A stretch of DNA of 64,000 bases from Bradyrhizobium sp. Ghvi (GTDB lineage: Bacteria > Pseudomonadota > Alphaproteobacteria > Rhizobiales > Xanthobacteraceae), in assembly GCF_900115265.1 (NCBI RefSeq), contig NZ_FOVU01000008.1, positions 186,001 to 250,000 of the forward strand, given 5' to 3'. The translations under genes were made by a program, and so were the position numbers. Shown piece by piece: positions 1 to 6,234 of the stretch; within the stretch, counting starts at the first letter, position 1; each line of letters begins with the position of its first letter. The notes beneath the pieces were generated by a model, which was not told the origin of the DNA, searched no databases, and worked only from the letters and a program-made list of their open reading frames with translations.

Positions 1-664
1 GATCGCGTGATTGGCTGCACAGCATCAGAAGCGCGATCGATGTCGCGCCGGCGCCGTTGCCGAACAGCGTCACGTTGCTCGCATCGCCGCCGAAGGCAGC
101 GATGTTGTCATGCACCCAGCGCAGCGCCGTGATCTGGTCCATCAGGCCGAAATTGCCGGAGCCGCCGTCCGACAGTGCGGGATGGCTGAGCCAGCCGAGC
201 GCGCCCAGGCGGTAATTCACGGTGACCAATATGAGCCCGGCCTGCGCGAGCCTTGCGCCGTCGAACAACGGATCGTTAGCGGTCCCCGCGACAAAGCCGC
301 CGCCATGGATGAACACCATCACCGGCAACGGCCCGTCGACGCCGAAGGGACGAAAGACGTTGAGCGTGAGGCAATCCTCGCGCGCGACCGGCAGCGAGGG
401 TTGAGGGCATGGCGCCCCATACTCGTAGGCCGTGCTCATCTCCGAACTCTCGGGCAACGCCTGCGGCGGACGCCAGCGCAGCCTGCCGATCGGCGGCGCG
501 GCATAGGCCAGCCCCTTGAAGGATGCCACCTCGCCTTCGACCGCGCCGAGCATCTGGCCTTCGCGCGTCAATGCAAACGGAAACTGGCCGACTGCCTGCG
601 GGACGGCGGCACCGGCCCAGCAAAGACATGAAGAGGCCGCAAGGAGCGTAAACAGCCACCGCAT
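1..664 (-). CDS. Carboxylesterase type B homologue, 3' end outside window, catalytic serine missing
   Basis: An alpha/beta-hydrolase of the carboxylesterase B family, cut by the window edge so that only about 221 N-terminal residues are visible. Residues 3-20 are hydrophobic and look like a signal peptide, so export is likely. Family landmarks follow in order: EDCLTLNV (96-103), the oxyanion-hole HGGGF (120-124) and FGGDASNVTLFG. Where the family has the nucleophile elbow GESAG, this protein reads GNGAG, with Gly204 in the place of the catalytic serine. It may therefore be an inactive homologue. The ATG was chosen because it directly precedes the signal peptide. No partner gene is evident. 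The family call is firm; the activity is doubtful. Confidence 0.85.
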   Translation of the reverse strand, partial: MRWLFTLLAASSCLCWAGAAVPQAVGQFPFALTREGQMLGAVEGEVASFKGLAYAAPPIGRLRWRPPQALPESSEMSTAYEYGAPCPQPSLPVAREDCLTLNVFRPFGVDGPLPVMVFIHGGGFVAGTANDPLFDGARLAQAGLILVTVNYRLGALGWLSHPALSDGGSGNFGLMDQITALRWVHDNIAAFGGDASNVTLFGNGAGATSIALLMLCSQSRD

Positions 665-744
665 CTTGGGATCTCGAGGCGCGGGAAGGTTCCCTTGCAG
701 ATTACGTCTGCGGCTCGTGGGGAGGCAAGCTCTGCGGTGTCGAG

Positions 745-954
745 CTACTTGGCCTTGGCAAGGATCTCCGCCAGCGCACGCCGCGCGATGATGCCGAGTT
801 CGCCGAGCGTGGAGTGGCCGGCCTTCGCGGCCTGGATCAGACGCTCGGCGATGAACTTGCGGCTGTCATGATCACCGCCATGCGGCAATTGGCGACACGT
901 CTCCTCCAGGACGACGTCCATGTTGGCTTTGGTTCGCTCACTCAACTCTGTCAT
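745..954 (-). CDS. Small conserved-looking hypothetical protein
   Basis: A 69-residue, soluble, charged protein beginning MTELSERTKANMDVV. It looks alpha-helical, with no membrane segment and no motif I recognise. The reading frame continues upstream to another ATG at 993, which would add 13 residues. I prefer the inner ATG because the protein-like composition begins there, but neither start has a strong ribosome binding site. It lies between the carboxylesterase and the divergent monooxygenase fusion, alone on its strand. Its function is unknown. Confidence 0.6.
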   Translation of the reverse strand: MTELSERTKANMDVVLEETCRQLPHGGDHDSRKFIAERLIQAAKAGHSTLGELGIIARRALAEILAKAK

Positions 955-1184
955 GACGCCGGGCCGGTACGCGTGGCTTGTAACCGCAAGCATACACAGA
1001 CGGATCGGGCATGATTAGTCCGGGTAATCACGGCCATTGTGCATCACGACGCGTGTAGCGGTGCGAGATTCACCTGGCCACGATGCCGCCGCAAACGACC
1101 ACCGAAGATTGCACTTGCTCTGATGACAAGCTGAACCTGCAGCGATAGCCTGCCGGCAAAACAAAACATACGGGAGGAAATGCG

Positions 1185-3872
1185 ATGTCTGACGCAACGG
1201 TTGCTACACGTGCCTCCGAAGACCGGGGAACCCCTCAGCAGGTCGACGTCGCCGTGGTCGGCGCCGGATTTGCCGGCCTTTATCTGCTTCATCGGTTGCG
1301 CCAGGCCGGCCTCTCGGCCGTCGGGCTCGACGAAGCCGGCGATGTCGGCGGCACCTGGTATTGGAACCGCTATCCCGGCGCCCGATGCGACATCCAGACC
1401 ATCGACTACAGCTACACGTTCGATCCGGAACTCGACACGGCCTGGACCTGGTCGGAGAAATACGCGACCCAACCGGAGATCCTGCGCTATCTCGGCTTCG
1501 TCGCGGACCGCTACGATCTGCGCCGCGACATCCGCTTCAACACCAAGGTCACCGAAGCCAAATGGGATGAGAAGACCGAGCGCTGGCTCATCACCACCAA
1601 CAACGGCGCGCCGGTTTCCTGCCGCCACTACATCATGGCCACCGGCTGTCTCTCCGCACCGAAGCCGCCGGAGATCGATGGCGTCAAGGACTTCGAGGGC
1701 GAGGTCTATTTCACCGGACGCTGGCCGCATGACGGCGTCAATCTCGCCGGCAAGCGCGTCGCCGTGATCGGAACCGGCTCGTCGGGCATCCAGTCGATCC
1801 CTGTCATCGCCGAGCAGGCCGCGCATCTGACCGTGTTCCAGCGCACGCCGAATTTCGCCCTGCCTGCACACAACGGCCCCTCGCCGTCCGATCGCAAGGA
1901 GCTGTTCCAGAGCGATCGCGCGGCCTATCGCGCGCAGGCGCGGCAATCAATGGCCGGCGTGCCCTATCCGCAGCAGACGGAAGTGAGCTGGCAATTGAGC
2001 GATGCCGAGCGTCGTGAGCGGTTCGAACGCGCCTGGGCGGCCGGCGACCTCGTCCACATCCTGTCGCAGCTCTGGGCCGACCAGGCGGTCGATCTCGACG
2101 GCAACAGGATCGTCCAGGACCTGATCCGCGAAAAGATCCGCGCGGCCGTCAACGATCCCGAGACGGCGGCGGCGCTGATGCCGGACGATCATCCGTTCGG
2201 CGCCAAACGCCCCTGCCTCGAAACCAATTACTACACGACCTACAACCGGCCCAATGTCACGCTGGTCAATCTGCGCCAGGAGCCGATCAAGGCGATCACG
2301 GCAAGCGGTATCACCACCGGCAAGCGCAACTTCGATGTCGACGTCATCGTGTTCGCGACCGGTTTCGACGCCATGACCGGCGCGATCCGCGCCGTGCATC
2401 CGATCACCGGGCGCGGCGGCAAGTCGCTCAGCGATGTCTGGGCGCACGGGCCGCAGAGCTATCTCGGCCTCACGGTCGAGGGCTTCCCGAACTTCTTCAT
2501 GATCACCGGGCCCGGCAGCCCGTCGGTGCTGTCGAACATGGCGGTCTCGATCGAACAGCATGTCGACTGGGTGGTGGATCGCCTCACGGCGCTGCGCGAC
2601 GCCGGCTTCACCACGATCGAGCCGACCCCAACGGCGCAGGCCGGCTGGAACAGGCACATGGCGGATTGCTCGATGCTGACGCTGCACCGCCTCGCCAACA
2701 CCTGGTACACGGGCGCCAACGTGCCCGGCAAGGCGCAGGGCCTGATGCCCTATACCGGCGGCGTCGGTCCCTATCGCAGCATTTGCGACGAGGTGGTCAG
2801 CCGCGGCATGCTCGGCTTCAGGCTGGCAGGCCCCAACGTCGCAACGCAATGCAATGACGGTGAGGTGGTGCGGCTGCAGCCGGACGTGCGGCTGGTCCTA
2901 AATCTGCTGGAGTCGCTCAACCTGCCGCCGATCGAGTCGATGGGTGCGATCGGCGCGCGCGCCTTCGTCAACGAGTTCAACAAGAGCCGGCCCGCGGGAC
3001 GGCCGATCGGCGAGATCGTCGATGGCCGACTACCCGGCGCCGACGGCCCGCTGCCGTACCGCCTCTACAAGCCGGCAACGCCGGGGCCGCATCCGGTCGT
3101 GGTGTATTTCCACGGCGGCGGCTGGGTGCTCGGCGACGAGCAATCGGACGAGCCGTTCTGCCGCGACATGGTACGGCGGACCGGCATGATGTTCGTCAGC
3201 GTCGGCTATCGCCACGCGCCAGAGCACCGTTTCCCTGCTGCGGCCGAGGACGGGTATGCGGCGACGCGCTGGATCTCGGAGCATCTCGCCGAGCTCGGCG
3301 GCATCCAGGGGCCGGTGCTGGTCGCAGGCTGGAGCGCCGGCGGCAATATCGCGGCCGTGACCTGTCAGCTCGCGCGCGACCGTGGCGGGCCAGAGATCTC
3401 CGGCCAGCTCCTGGTGTGTCCGGTCACCGACTGCAGCTTCGACCGGCCGTCCTACAACGACAACGCGTCAGGCTACTTCCTGACGCGGTCGCTGATGTAC
3501 TGGTTCTGGGACCTCTACTGCTCGCCTGATGATCGCACCGATCCGCGGGTCTCGCCGCTGCGCGGCAAGGTGGCCGGCTTGCCGCCAGCTTTCGTGGTCA
3601 CCTGCGAGTTCGATCCGTTGCGAGACGAAGGTATCGCCTATGCCGAAGCGATGGCGGCCGCCGGCGTCCCGGTCGAGCAATTGAGGGCGCACGGCCACTT
3701 CCACTCGTCCTTTGCGATGGTCGATGTGGTGATCACCGGCGTTCAGGGCCGGATGCAGATGGCGGAAGCCTTGCGGCGTTTTGCAGGAATTCCGCCGGAG
3801 GTCAGACGCGGCGACGAGAGCAGCCATGGCCTTGCCAGCCCGGGGCACAAAATCGCGGCGGCCGCGAGTTAG
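1185..3872 (+). CDS. Fusion of a Baeyer-Villiger-type flavin monooxygenase and an HSL-family esterase
   Basis: An 895-residue two-enzyme fusion. Residues 20-560 are a class B flavoprotein monooxygenase: FAD-binding GAGFAG (26-31), the second BVMO signature GGTWYWNRYPGARCD (55-69) and NADPH-binding GTGSSG (196-201). The BVMO fingerprint FxGxxxHxxxWP is present at 170-181 but reads FEGEVYFTGRWP, so the histidine is phenylalanine. Residues about 630-870 are an alpha/beta hydrolase of the hormone-sensitive-lipase type: HGGG (643-646), nucleophile Ser717 in GWSAGG, Asp810 in EFDPLRDEG and histidines 838/840. BVMOs turn ketones into esters or lactones, so a fused esterase could hydrolyse the product; that pairing is inferred. 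Start is set by GGGAGGA eight bases upstream. A strong terminator follows. Confidence 0.9.
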   Translation: MSDATVATRASEDRGTPQQVDVAVVGAGFAGLYLLHRLRQAGLSAVGLDEAGDVGGTWYWNRYPGARCDIQTIDYSYTFDPELDTAWTWSEKYATQPEILRYLGFVADRYDLRRDIRFNTKVTEAKWDEKTERWLITTNNGAPVSCRHYIMATGCLSAPKPPEIDGVKDFEGEVYFTGRWPHDGVNLAGKRVAVIGTGSSGIQSIPVIAEQAAHLTVFQRTPNFALPAHNGPSPSDRKELFQSDRAAYRAQARQSMAGVPYPQQTEVSWQLSDAERRERFERAWAAGDLVHILSQLWADQAVDLDGNRIVQDLIREKIRAAVNDPETAAALMPDDHPFGAKRPCLETNYYTTYNRPNVTLVNLRQEPIKAITASGITTGKRNFDVDVIVFATGFDAMTGAIRAVHPITGRGGKSLSDVWAHGPQSYLGLTVEGFPNFFMITGPGSPSVLSNMAVSIEQHVDWVVDRLTALRDAGFTTIEPTPTAQAGWNRHMADCSMLTLHRLANTWYTGANVPGKAQGLMPYTGGVGPYRSICDEVVSRGMLGFRLAGPNVATQCNDGEVVRLQPDVRLVLNLLESLNLPPIESMGAIGARAFVNEFNKSRPAGRPIGEIVDGRLPGADGPLPYRLYKPATPGPHPVVVYFHGGGWVLGDEQSDEPFCRDMVRRTGMMFVSVGYRHAPEHRFPAAAEDGYAATRWISEHLAELGGIQGPVLVAGWSAGGNIAAVTCQLARDRGGPEISGQLLVCPVTDCSFDRPSYNDNASGYFLTRSLMYWFWDLYCSPDDRTDPRVSPLRGKVAGLPPAFVVTCEFDPLRDEGIAYAEAMAAAGVPVEQLRAHGHFHSSFAMVDVVITGVQGRMQMAEALRRFAGIPPEVRRGDESSHGLASPGHKIAAAAS

Positions 3873-3949
3873 CCCGCGACCGGCCGGGAACCCTTTCCCG
3901 GCGGCCGCGTTGTCGAGGCGTGGCATTGAGATGCAGCGATGGGTATGGG

Positions 3950-3988
3950 CCCTGGCACGCAGGCCTTTGCGTGCCAGGGTTCTTTTTT
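3950..3988 (+). terminator. Rho-independent terminator after the monooxygenase-esterase gene
   Basis: A perfect 11-bp stem (CCCTGGCACGC and its complement) with an 8-nt loop is followed by a T-rich run (TTCTTTTTT). It lies 78 bp after the fusion gene's stop codon and just before the next gene. This excludes an upstream ATG at 3939 as the start of that gene. Confidence 0.9.
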
Positions 3989-4004
3989 GCGTGAGGGGGA
4001 CGAT

Positions 4005-4280
4005 ATGGGGGACGCATCTGTCAGCGATTCAAAGGTCGATTTCGCCGCGCCCGCAGTGCTGCAGAAATGGCCGTCGCTGGGAAATCAGCGCCTTCCGGAC
4101 CGTGCGCCCTATCAGGTCAGCGAAGGCACGCTCGATGCCTGCATCTCGGCCTTCATGCAAAAACCTGCGCCGACCCGACATCTCTACGAGATCCGCACGG
4201 CGGCCCAACCGCCGCTGGTCACTGACATCCTGTCGCCCGAGCATGTCATCGAGCTGTCGCGGCTGAGAGACTTTCTCTGA
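4005..4280 (+). CDS. Hypothetical protein, 91 residues
   Basis: A soluble protein of about 91 residues with no family I recognise. It starts MGDASVSDSKVDF and ends ELSRLRDFL. The start was set at the ATG preceded by GTGAGGGGGACGAT, a good purine-rich ribosome binding site. The more upstream ATG at 3939 lies before the terminator hairpin and is rejected. The gene stands alone between two terminator-like signals or gaps. Its function is unknown. Confidence 0.65.
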   Translation: MGDASVSDSKVDFAAPAVLQKWPSLGNQRLPDRAPYQVSEGTLDACISAFMQKPAPTRHLYEIRTAAQPPLVTDILSPEHVIELSRLRDFL

Positions 4281-4408
4281 TTGCCGGAAACCGCACGCAC
4301 ACGACAAACGTCTTGCTCACTTCAGCCAGCTCGGCAGGAACTTTCTTCCGGTTTTTCCCGTTAACGGAGATCGGGAAGCCAAGTTGTATCAAGACGTGAG
4401 TGTCTGAG

Positions 4409-4723
4409 ATGCTTGAAGCTGTGCCATCCCCGGTCGTGCCCTATGGCGCCGACCAGACCCTGTTCGTGGTGATCGATCGCCTCGACGAGGCAACCGAGAT
4501 TCGTGTCGAACGAAACGATCTCGACACCGCAATCAGCGAGATGGTTGCAGGCTGTTTCACCGATCCGATCAAAGTGATCTCGTTCAACACGCTCGAACAC
4601 TGGATGCACGACATTTCGACCGATGTCGCGGGCGAGATCCAGGCGCGCTGCGATATCGATGGCATGACGCTGCCCGACTATCTCAGCGATTTCGTGGAGA
4701 GCCACAGCGAGAGCCGCAGCTGA
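4409..4723 (+). CDS. Hypothetical acidic protein, 104 residues
   Basis: A soluble acidic protein starting MLEAVPSPVVPYGADQTLF. It has no signal peptide or membrane segment and no motif I can name. Composition and codon use match neighbouring genes, and the frame is open from a GTG at 4400, so the start could be either the GTG or the ATG at 4409. It is followed by a bidirectional terminator shared with the convergent small gene. Its function is unknown. Confidence 0.65.
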   Translation: MLEAVPSPVVPYGADQTLFVVIDRLDEATEIRVERNDLDTAISEMVAGCFTDPIKVISFNTLEHWMHDISTDVAGEIQARCDIDGMTLPDYLSDFVESHSESRS

Positions 4724-4762
4724 TTTCGTCCCGCTTTCGCAACACATCAAATTGCAGGCAAC

Positions 4763-4790
4763 AAAAAAGCGCCGCTTCCGCGGCGCTTTT
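4763..4790. terminator. Bidirectional rho-independent terminator
   Basis: A 7-bp GCGCCGC/GCGGCGC stem with a TTCC loop is flanked by an A-run on the left and a T-run on the right. It can therefore stop transcription from both the rightward 4409 gene and the leftward small membrane-protein gene at 4803-4889. Confidence 0.85.
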
Positions 4791-4802
4791 CGTATGTCGC
4801 TC

Positions 4803-4889
4803 TCAGTGATGCCAGAACAACGCCAGCAGCAGGATGATCGGCAGCGGCACACCGAGCAACCAAAGCAAAGCACCTCGTCCGAAACCCAT
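4803..4889 (-). CDS. Very small single-pass membrane protein, 28 residues
   Basis: A 28-codon reading frame translating to MGFGRGALLWLL then GVPLPIILLLALFWHH. Almost all of it is one hydrophobic helix. An excellent ribosome binding site (AGGAGGA, 5 bases before the ATG) and a terminator 13 bases after the stop support a real gene. It resembles the short stress-associated hydrophobic proteins common in rhizobia, but I cannot assign a named family. A candidate general-stress (EcfG-type) promoter lies upstream. Confidence 0.75.
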   Translation of the reverse strand: MGFGRGALLWLLGVPLPIILLLALFWHH

Positions 4890-4919
4890 GATGTCCTCCT
4901 CCTCTTGCCTCGCCGGGAT

Positions 4920-4944
4920 GACGCCGGGAAAAAGGAGAAGTTCC
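4920..4944 (-). promoter_or_regulatory. Candidate EcfG-type general stress promoter for the 28-residue membrane protein
   Basis: On the minus strand GGAAC is followed by a 16-base spacer and CGTC. The alphaproteobacterial EcfG consensus is GGAAC, 16-17 bases, CGTT. It lies about 31 bases before the start codon. The -10 differs from consensus by one base, so this is a candidate only. Confidence 0.4.
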
Positions 4945-4991
4945 GCGCCTCGCAGCGAGGCGGAATGCAATCAGAGCATGGAACGCCGGAC

Positions 4992-5147
4992 TTAGTTGCT
5001 GCGCCGCCTGCTCGCGATGACCTCGATCTCGCGGCGGCGTTCGCCCGCGAAGGTCAGGAGCTTTTCGATCGTTGGCGTATCCGTGATCCGTTTGGCAAGC
5101 CGCTCGGCGCGCGCAGCCTGATCTTCGAGATACTGGATCGTGTTCAA
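4992..5147 (-). CDS. Small basic alpha-helical protein, 51 residues, TTG start
   Basis: The protein reads NTIQYLEDQAARAERLAKRI and continues to a basic end, RRRSN. It is charged, probably one or two helices, with no membrane segment. The start is a TTG preceded by GGGGAGA at good spacing; no in-frame ATG exists nearby. Codon use is coding-like. It resembles small uncharacterised proteins of Bradyrhizobium, but I do not know a function. Confidence 0.6.
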   Translation of the reverse strand: MNTIQYLEDQAARAERLAKRITDTPTIEKLLTFAGERRREIEVIASRRRSN

Positions 5148-5238
5148 GCGCGGTCTCCCCAAAGCCCCGAATTTGCCGGACGCTCATAGTGCGTGAGAGC
5201 CGCTAACAGCCGGTTAAGCGCAGCGCGCCGACAGCGCC

Positions 5239-5760
5239 CTATTGCACCACGTCGAGCCGGACATTGGTGACACCCTTGTCGAGCATGCCCAGTGCCTCGG
5301 CTGCAGACGGCGAGACGTCGACCACGCGTCCGCGGACGAACGGTCCGCGATCGTTGACCCGGACGGTCACGAAGCGGCCGGAGGACACGTCGGTGACGCG
5401 CAAGCGTGTGCCGAACGGCAGCGTCGGGTGAGCTGCCGTCATCTCGTCCTTGTCGAACTTCTCGCCGCTCGCGGTCTCGGTGTCCGAGTAGAAGCTCGCC
5501 ACGCCGTGCAAGGCGGGCTTCGCGTCGGCGGCTTCATCGGGAGCACGCGCCCGGCTGACGGGATGCGGATGGAGCGCCGCCACGCGGTGCGGCCGCTCGA
5601 TTGCCGCCTGCCGGCTGGTCGCGCCAAGATCGGCCCTCTGGCGGCCAACCGGCGATTGCGCGCAGGCGGCAAGCGAAGCGGCACCGGCGATGGCGAGCAA
5701 CAACCGGCTCGAGGTTACCAATGAAGTCAGGGGAGTTTCGGCACGTGCGAAGCGAGACAT
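5239..5760 (-). CDS. rlpA: RlpA-like septal/cell-wall lipoprotein (double-psi beta-barrel)
   Basis: A 173-residue predicted outer-membrane or periplasmic lipoprotein. The N terminus has a hydrophobic stretch ending in the lipobox LAAC (Cys33), which is the expected lipidation and cleavage site. Residues 85-173 form an RlpA double-psi beta-barrel: GVASFY, ASGEKFD, MTAAHPTLPFGT and VTVRVNDRGPF are typical. RlpA proteins are lytic transglycosylases acting on peptidoglycan, but this one lacks the C-terminal SPOR domain of the E. coli protein. The start was chosen at MSRFARAE; a longer frame from 5784 adds eight residues ahead of the signal peptide and is less likely. Confidence 0.85.
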   Translation of the reverse strand: MSRFARAETPLTSLVTSSRLLLAIAGAASLAACAQSPVGRQRADLGATSRQAAIERPHRVAALHPHPVSRARAPDEAADAKPALHGVASFYSDTETASGEKFDKDEMTAAHPTLPFGTRLRVTDVSSGRFVTVRVNDRGPFVRGRVVDVSPSAAEALGMLDKGVTNVRLDVVQ

Positions 5761-5912
5761 GATACGCCCTCCGAACAACCCCAAGTTTCGGTGGGCAATG
5801 AGGGCAGAACCTTGGCTGAACAGAAGCGGCCTTGAGGCCAGCTTCGTTTCGCGCCGGCTGTGATGAATCCACCACAGTCACCTGTCCTGAATCGGCACAG
5901 GATGACCAATGA

Positions 5913-6080
5913 TCAGCCCGATACGACGCGCCAGACGATCGGCCGCGTCTCTGGCCGGGCCTCGCCGGCTTCGGCGCCGCCCCTGATGAGCCGTATCAGT
6001 TCACGCCGATAGAGCAGCCGCCAGCCGGTTTTCAGGCTGGCGAGAAAGTCGAGCTCCCGTTGCGTCAGCGTGCACATCAT
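5913..6080 (-). CDS. Small hypothetical protein downstream of the BlaR1-like gene
   Basis: About 55 residues, starting MMCTLTQRELDFLASLKTGW and rich in arginine. There is no recognised family or membrane segment. Its importance is its position: it is the first gene after a near-perfect palindrome at 6154-6180 that resembles a BlaI/MecI-type operator, and it reads in the same direction as blaR1 and blaI. The frame is also open from an ATG at 6152, two bases from the palindrome, so the start is uncertain. It is a candidate target of the BlaI-like repressor; its function is unknown. Confidence 0.5.
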   Translation of the reverse strand: MMCTLTQRELDFLASLKTGWRLLYRRELIRLIRGGAEAGEARPETRPIVWRVVSG

Positions 6081-6153
6081 GAACCCGATCCGACTGCGGG
6101 CCGTGCCAATCTTCCAGGGCTGCGGCCGAACCGAAAAGGCGCAGGCTACCATA

Positions 6154-6180
6154 CGTAGTGCTACATCATGTAACACTACG
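6154..6180. promoter_or_regulatory. 27-bp palindrome, candidate BlaI/MecI-family operator
   Basis: The arms CGTAGTG and CACTACG enclose CTACATCATGTAA. Only the centre and one pair of positions break perfect dyad symmetry. The inner TACA/TGTA elements are typical of BlaI, MecI and CopY operators. It lies between the 3' end of the BlaR1-like gene and the small gene at 5913-6080. One arm recurs upstream of blaI at 9160-9171. Confidence 0.7.
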
Positions 6181-6234
6181 CCCCGGTGATCGCAAGCCGG
6201 ATTGGCGGCATTGCCGCTCCATCCCCGGCACGCT

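Noticed and set aside
3939..4004. Upstream ATG extension of the 4005-4280 protein
   Set aside because: It would begin before the terminator hairpin and its residues are the hairpin itself; the ATG at 4005 has a ribosome binding site.
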